A stretch of 64,000 nucleotides of DNA from Poronia punctata (taxonomy: Eukaryota > Ascomycota > Sordariomycetes > Xylariales > Xylariaceae). The translations under genes and the position numbers were made by a program. The notes under the pieces are model-generated. The model had not been told where the DNA came from, did no database searches, and saw nothing but the letters and a program-made list of their open reading frames with translations. Shown one piece after another: positions 57,320 to 64,000 of this stretch; positions within the stretch are counted from its first letter, which is position 1; every line of letters begins with the position of its first letter. The stretch is from the NCBI GenBank assembly GCA_022579005.1, contig MU401474.1, forward strand, positions 124,001 to 188,000, in the 5' to 3' direction.

Positions 57320-60300
57320 CGGGGCCCTTTCCGGTAGCAGGAAGAAAAGGCCGCTTAAGGGGCTACCATCTGTCTAAAGGCAAGAAGAGGCTCAAATGAC
57401 GTTTGCGCATACCAATTTGAAGCGCAGTAGGCAGCATAGGTAGATCGGAAGAGATGTATGTAGTTAATAGATAGATTGATATGCATCCCTCGGGGTTTGC
57501 ACGTGGAACTATGCATTTATAACGGCGCCTTACCTAACGACCCCGGCAGATAGTACAGTAGGTACCTTGTTTTGTATCTCAGCTTTGATTCCATACAATA
57601 TAGATCGGCTTTTAAGGCTATTGGACATAATTATGAGGCATGATTAGCAGGTCATCGGATCATCATCAGACAAATTCAATATCATTACTCGTAGGTACTG
57701 TCTGCCTGTTCTTAAACAAGAAAGTATGGTATTCGTCACGTAATTCCCCGCCCTCATGTCTCGTCCTAAGTCGGCTCAAACAACCGACGAAAATACCAAG
57801 AGACAGAGTCTAAAGCTGAGATACACTACTTCTGGCTCTAGCCTACTTTTAGAGACAGTAAGCTCATCAGCTAGGCTAGACAGGAAATACAATATTCATG
57901 TTATACAAGTAATGGTAAAAAGAATGAGAACCAAGTATGAGAAGAAATCTCAACACTTACTAGAGTCTACTTGTACGTAGCTGCAGGATGGATCAAGGAT
58001 TATCGAATCCTGGTCCTAGTATGCCAGCTCTTCTTCTTCCACATCTTATGCTCCACTGAGCATATCGACACCTTAATTATCACTATGAGGATCACATAGG
58101 CAAAATAAGGCTTCCTTCAAATACTAATCAACGGTCGGAGGCGGTAAGGAATCAAGCCAGCATTGGCGCAAGGGCGGCCAGCTTGGAGGTAGGTATAATG
58201 AGGATTGTAGCATTGTTGGTGGTACAGGAGGATACGGGCAGTGGAGTCTGTCCAACAACGGATACCACAAAGCTTCGTACGCGTGTGCAATCCCTATCGC
58301 ATCCCCTAATACCATCCATCAGGCACGTAAAGGCCTACATGGCCCACACAATGGATTATGTTCAGCTATAGTAAATATAAGTTAGCCTAGGTTGGATGAC
58401 TCAAGTCTTGTGATAGGTGTTTATAGGGTTAGAGCTGGTTGCTGTGCGCCGCACCAGATGTGAACTGTTGCCAAACGTTGATCTTAGTTTGCTATGTAGG
58501 TATCGTATATGTTGCTGTTTGTGTTGATCATTTTTACAAGTACTCGTAGGTATCAAACTGCTGTTGGCATCCGGTGGCTTTGCTACATGCGTGCACAATT
58601 ATCTATTAGACATGCCTTTTATTCATAGGAGTAAAGCGTAAGACTCCCCATCTTTACTTGATAAAACTCAGAGAGCTCGATGTCACTTAACCTACATTAT
58701 AAGCTTACAATAACTTGCCCACTAGCAAGTGGTTTGTATTGCTCATCACACTTCTTGTGATGATATGCCCCTAGGAGTAGGTAGTTTATGAGTAGGTATT
58801 AGACTACACATCAATATCAAGCAAGACAACTTTCTGTAGCTCCAGGGTAACTCAGCCCCGCCCCTCATTGAAGTACCTATGTGTACGATATGACCAGGGC
58901 TTGAGGAAAATCATCTTGTACGTACCAAACAATGAGACGGGTACCGTGATAGGTATGCCTCTCTAGAATTAATAACCAATGCTTGTGTTGTGATGCCTGC
59001 CTGTACTTGTATGGAGACTGCTGTAATAGCTCAAAAACCAATCAATTGGCTTCCCGGATCAACACTCTCACCTGCGTGTACGCATGCTGTTGTGTTGTGC
59101 GTATTCTGCTACACCATATGTATCTCATATTATGTATGGTGTGTTGGCTGAAGACATGGCCGTGATGTAATGTCACATAGACCACCTCCGCTTGGTCAAG
59201 CAGACCCTGCTTCCATGCCTTGATTGCCATATCAGCACGTCTTTGTGTCCAACATAGAATCAGAATTCCTCAATATCTCTATTATACCTATCTTGCCGGC
59301 CTTTCCCAGCATCCTGTACAAATAAGGTATTTCTTGGCATGTCAACATTACTGGATTACCCCCTGTCAGATCTTGCTGATACTTTCCAGGCAACCCCCGC
59401 TCTGGACAAGTCACAACACAGGCGATCCAGATCAAAAGTTAAGGTATTTAGGAGAAGGGGGGGATTTTCTATGTTTTAGTGTGCAAGAAGGTCGTTTTAT
59501 GTTTCCCATTGTGCTAATCTAAAAGATAAATAAAGTGTAGTTTAGTAAAAACGTTCACAATTCATTGGAAACCAATGTAAGTAGGGACGGTGGCATGTGG
59601 CAAGCTCTTGCCTACCTTTTCGTACTTATTACTACCAGGAGGTGATAAGTGATCCCTCAGAAAGTTTCAAAGGAGGAGGACAAAAGCATGTATCTATCAT
59701 ATTGTACTGACACATTCTGCGCTTCTGCTCCCCCAATTCTAGACCTGCCCTGACCGACATTAACAATGCAGGACAGGGACATTGGTAGATACATATAGTC
59801 ATCGTGTACATACCTTTCAGTAGCAATACCTGTCAACCCTAACACGTTATTTACGTCTCTTGACTCGTCTCCGGTCCCTATCCACCATATTGATATCCTC
59901 CAGAGACATGTAACCATTCCCAGATACGCTGCCAGTCTGCAGTTATCTACCTTACAACCTACATACACCACTTAATTGTTTGATTTGTTACAAGTAGTGA
60001 AAGTACTAAGATATCATCACTGACACAGCGCTCTACAGGGGTCCAGCATGTACGTGTACAGCATACATATTACCAGGTAGGGTGTACTTACATTGCTGTT
60101 TGTATCTCGAACTACCTACTCGTACACTAGGTAGTTTGTGCTATCTAGTGCAAAGGTCTTTCATCTTTATGCTTTCATCACAACAGCAGGCACATTACCT
60201 ACAGGTAGGTACCTAGGCAGTATTAGGTCTCTATCAGCCATTGTCCTGGAGAAGAGAAGACGGGAAGCGACAGATGTACGTGGTAGGGGACTCGGTCATG

Positions 60301-60523
60301 TACTTACTGCTATTAGAACCTAATCGCCTAATTACAGTATACATCTACAGGCGCTAACGCAACCTTAGGTACCTGTCCATGGCCATACCCGGTCTGCCTA
60401 CCACCTACCAGGGGCACTTATTAACTTACCACCTGCCCGAATTGCTGCAGTGGACTGGTCTGTTGTCCGTCCATCTGTCTATCCTTTTGTTGTCTGTTGT
60501 GTTCCGAGCTCCGTCATAAAGCA
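57320..60523. other. Intergenic, 3.2 kb, divergent
   Basis: This lies between the G-patch gene and the Kin1 gene, which point away from each other. No coding frame was recognised; a 74-codon Lys/Ser-rich frame at 57756-57980 has no identifiable content. ACTCGTA heptamers lie near 57686, 58543 and 60117. Confidence 0.5.
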
Positions 60524-63500
60524 ATGTCGATGCCTCCCACTGAACAGCAACATCGAGAAAATCTCCATCGCCATTCATCAACTGCGTCCTCAACATCCTC
60601 GTCGTCGCCACGCACGCATCGTCGTCGCCACCATCACTCGCATCAGCAACAACCGCAGAACGCGGACAAGTACACCCAACCCACCCGAACCCACTCGACA
60701 CGTTCACGCCCAACCACGGCTACAACCGCCACTTCTAGCACAAACACAGGCGCTGAAAGCATCAATAACAACAACAATCACACCGCCCCACACCCACATC
60801 GATCGACATCCACTTCCCATCATCAACGCCATCACAGCCACAGCCATAATCATAGTCGTAGCGAGAGCCAAAACCAAAGCCAAACCCATAGCCAGAGTCG
60901 AAGTCGCCGTAACTCTGGGTCGGGACGTGCGATCCAAGATATACTACCCCAAAAAGACTATGAGACCTCAAACGTAGCCCAGCAGCCAAAGCGAACTTCA
61001 AGCAAGGACCGCCGTCCCCCGGTCTCGAGAGGTGCGGATACCAAGAGTATCCAGCGTCGTGCCAGTACCCGGTCCAACCACTCCGCTCACAATAGCGACA
61101 TGGCAACCGCTGCTACCGCCCCCGCCCCTGCCGTCAACAACGGACCTGCTGCCGTGCCCCCGGTCATGCAGGCTGCCGCCGAGACTCGTGCCACGGGGTC
61201 CAAGCAGAGGACCACACGGGCTTCGATTCCTACACAATCCGGCAAATGGCTTCTCGGAAAAACCATCGGGGCCGGGAGCATGGGCAAGGTGAAGCTTGCT
61301 CGCAAGGAGGATGGGGTCGAACAGGTTGGTTACCCCTTATCCCTCACACCCCTAACACGCCCAGTCTCTTCTTTCAGTTTCACATACATCCCTTAGACAT
61401 CCATTCTAATACTTTGGTCAGGTTGCCTGCAAGATTATCCCCCGTGGATCCACCGAAGATGGTCACCATAGCCGAGCAGACAAAGAGAGGGCAGACCATT
61501 CCAAGGAAATACGCACCGCTAGGGAGGCCGCCATTGTCACTCTTCTCCAACATCCCCATATCTGTGGCCTTCGAGATGTGGTTCGGACCAATTACCATTG
61601 GTACATGCTTTTCGAATATGTAAATGGTGGGCAGATGCTTGACTACATCATCTCACATGGAAAATTGAAGGAGAAGCAAGCGAGAAAATTCAGCCGGCAG
61701 ATTGCCAGTGCTCTCGACTACTGTCATCGCAACAGCATTGTCCACCGGGACCTCAAGATTGAGAACATCCTCATCAGCAAAACGGGTGACATCAAAATCA
61801 TCGACTTCGGTCTTAGCAACCTGTTCTCTCCCAGAAGCCATCTGAAGACCTTCTGCGGCAGTTTGTACTTTGCCGCCCCCGAACTGCTGCAGGCCCGTGC
61901 TTATACTGGCCCGGAGGTCGATGTTTGGAGTTTTGGTATTGTGCTCTACGTTCTAGTATGTGGCAAGGTACCTTTCGACGACCAAAGCATGCCCGCCTTG
62001 CATGCCAAGATCAAGAAAGGCGTCGTGGATTACCCAGGCTGGCTTTCGAATGGTGAGCTGATATGTACTTCCCCGGAACTTGGAGGCTCTAGCTAACACA
62101 TTGTGTAGAGTGCCGCCACCTTCTCTCGCGAATGCTTGTTACCGACCCAAAGCAACGAGCGACGATGTTCGAGGTCATGAATCACCCATGGCTCACCAAA
62201 GGTTACGGTGGTCCGCCAGAGAATTACCTGCCTCCGCGAGACCCTTTGGCGCTCCCCTTGGATAATGAAGTGATTCACGCCATGACCGGATTCAACTTTG
62301 GGCCGCCAGAAGCCATCAAGCTCCAGCTTACTAGGATTATCGAGTCTGATGATTATAAACGAGCCGTGCAACTACTACAGAAGGAGAAAGAAGTCTCGCC
62401 GGCCCCAAAGGACATTGAAAAGAAGCGCGGCTTCGGGTTCGACTTCTACAAGCGACGCAACTCTGCTAACAGCAGAGACAACTTGACAGCTCCCAGTTCA
62501 GAGGCTCTCCAAATCGGGAGCGACCCGCTCAACGCCTTCAGCCCTCTCGTCTCGATCTATTACTTGGTTAAAGAGAAGCAAGACCGTGACAGGCTGGAGA
62601 AAATGCCCAAGGCACACACGCCCAAGAATGCCGCAGATAGCCCGATGCCTGAAATCGTTCCCCCACCGGAAGCTCATACCAATTCTTCGACGTATGAGAT
62701 GGCTGGCGAAAAGGCCACTGGTGGTAGGACGAGACCACGCGCTAGGACTCATGGCGAAGATGATGCTCCAGAAGAGACCAAGAAAGGCCAAGCACCACCT
62801 CACATCCCTGCGCCACCCGAGACCCCTGCGGAACTGCCACATAGAAAGGAGAGTACTGCTGCCGGCATTCTAAGACGGTTTAGCACCCGCCGCCGGAAGG
62901 AGCCAGAGAGACTAGATAAAGATCGGAGTCACCCGCCGGTGGTGCAGGTACACTCACCAGCAGATTCACCGACTACGCCACGCAAAAGCTTCAGTATCCG
63001 AAAACCGCGGGGGCGTGACCGAGAGGAAGGACAGGTATCGAGGATCCGATCTGGTAGTAGTCAACCTCAGCACCGAGAGTTGCTCAGCCCACCCTTGTCG
63101 GGTGGTGGTAATTTTTCCGGTAGTAGCAAGGCCCTAGGGCGTTCGACGAGTGTTAACTCCGCGGAATACCGAAGACGGCCTTTCGGCTCTGCCAGCCGGA
63201 TCACCAAAGAACCGCCACCTACGAGCGGCTCAGATCAGTCGGCTGGTGCTGAGAAGTCTACTCAGGGGCAGAAGACGGCGTTGAACTCTCGGGGCACCTC
63301 CATGCGAGCACGGCCCCTAGGCCATGCTCGACGAGATAGCATTCAAGCAAGAAGGGCAGAGAGGGCAGGCGCGAGAGCACCTGATGTTTTGGAGGAGACG
63401 GACCTTGAGGCGGGCGACGCGAGTGGAAACTCGGCAGACAGACTGGACGACTCCGAATTGGCGAAACCTGTCTTCTTGAAAGGTCTATTCAGCGTCTCCA

Positions 63501-64000
63501 CAACTTCGACCAAGTCAGTCCCAGCCATTCGCACAGAGCTCAAGAGAGTCCTAAGGCAGCTGGGCGTTGAGTATACGGAAATACGTGGCGGGTTTGCTTG
63601 TCGACGCACGCCGAGCATCGATGTCAAGAAGGTAACTGACGTGCCTGGGAACGAGGCAACTACGCCCGGAGCTCGCCGACGTTTTAGCTTTGGCATTAGA
63701 GGTGACCGAGATCGAGAAGAGCTCCGGGATCTCGACCGAGTACCCCTCACACCCCGTACTCCGGCGAAGGGGCCGACGGAGAAGGGCGACTCAAACTCGG
63801 AACTTTCTGAGCAGGAGAGCATTCACCGCGATGCTTCTGCCTCTGCTAGACGAGTGCCGGGCGAGACTAGCACACACGTACAAAGTGATCTCGGCGGCAA
63901 TATGATTCTGGAGTTTGAGGTTGTCATCGTCAAAGTTCCTTTACTCTCGTTACATGGTATCCAGTTCAAGCGCATAAAAGGCAACACCTGGCAGTTCAAA
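60524..64000 (+). CDS. kin1: Kin1/Par-1 (MARK) family serine/threonine kinase, 3' end outside window
   Basis: Polarity and secretion-linked kinase of the CAMK group. Exons 60524-61324, 61422-62052 and 62109 to beyond the edge; 1,108 residues are visible. The first 240 residues are low-complexity, rich in His, Ser, Gln, Thr and Asn. The kinase domain starts near 242: glycine loop GAGSMGKV at 249-256, Lys271 in [12 protein letters not shown] at 375-382, DFG at 395-397, activation loop LKTFCGS with Thr410 in the LKB1-type target context, and APE at 419-421. A long Ser/Arg/Pro-rich linker with many phosphorylation-like sites follows. The last visible residues, [35 protein letters not shown] (63910-64000), are the KA1 membrane-binding domain. 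The family's final few residues lie outside. Start at 60524 chosen as the first ATG in the frame. Confidence 0.93.

Noticed and set aside
57756..57980. Lys/Ser-rich frame of 74 codons
   Set aside because: It is too short and lacks any recognisable feature or flanking splice structure.
1..64000. tRNA and rRNA genes
   Set aside because: I looked for T-arm (GGTTCGA) and intragenic promoter-like boxes and found no cloverleaf I could support. A covariance-model scan would settle this.

Overview
The window looks like a nuclear chromosome segment of a filamentous ascomycete (Pezizomycotina, most probably Sordariomycetes; species not determinable here). The reasons are short introns of about 45-250 bp with GTRNGT donors, CTRAC-type branch points and YAG acceptors, a fungal beta-tubulin, an NAD(P)H nitrite reductase, an AP-1/Yap1 bZIP factor, and a retroelement that carries only transition mutations, as repeat-induced point mutation (RIP) would leave it. 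Exon structures were worked out by hand from splice signals and reading frame. No tRNA, rRNA or CRISPR array was recognised.

Layout. Positions 406-7490 are a dead LTR retrotransposon with 194-bp LTRs and a perfect 5-bp target duplication. From 8.3 to 22.4 kb lie a nitronate monooxygenase-like gene, a long SNF2/Rad5-group ATPase, beta-tubulin and nitrite reductase. The nitrite reductase has an upstream region rich in GATA motifs plus one NIT4/NirA-type palindrome. From 22.4 to 30.1 kb is a long gene-poor stretch. From 30.1 to 37.8 kb are an STK32/YANK-type AGC kinase and the Yap1 orthologue. An aminoglycoside-phosphotransferase-like gene with an N-terminal Cys/His cluster and an apparent frameshift sits alone at 40.8-42.3 kb. 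From 43.7 to 57.3 kb is a compact gene-dense block: a BSD-domain protein, Tsr2, a hormone-sensitive-lipase-type hydrolase, mitochondrial ribosomal protein mL41, Utp14 and a GPATCH1-like G-patch protein. The window ends inside a Kin1/Par-1 family kinase whose KA1 tail runs off the edge.

Functional themes. Nitronate monooxygenase releases nitrite from nitro compounds and nitrite reductase turns nitrite into ammonium, so both genes bear on nitrite handling, although they are separated by two unrelated genes. Tsr2 (40S), Utp14 (SSU processome), mL41 (mitochondrial 54S) and the G-patch protein (RNA processing) form a local concentration of ribosome and RNA-biogenesis genes, with mL41 and Utp14 sharing a 583-bp divergent intergenic region.

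I did not find a clearly new multi-gene system. The observations most worth checking are the SNF2 protein with a small four-Cys motif and a long acidic insert in place of a RING, the poly-glutamate expansion inside nitrite reductase, the palindrome in front of yap1, the frameshifted phosphotransferase, and a heptamer (ACTCGTA/TACGAGT) that is over-represented and almost confined to intergenic DNA.
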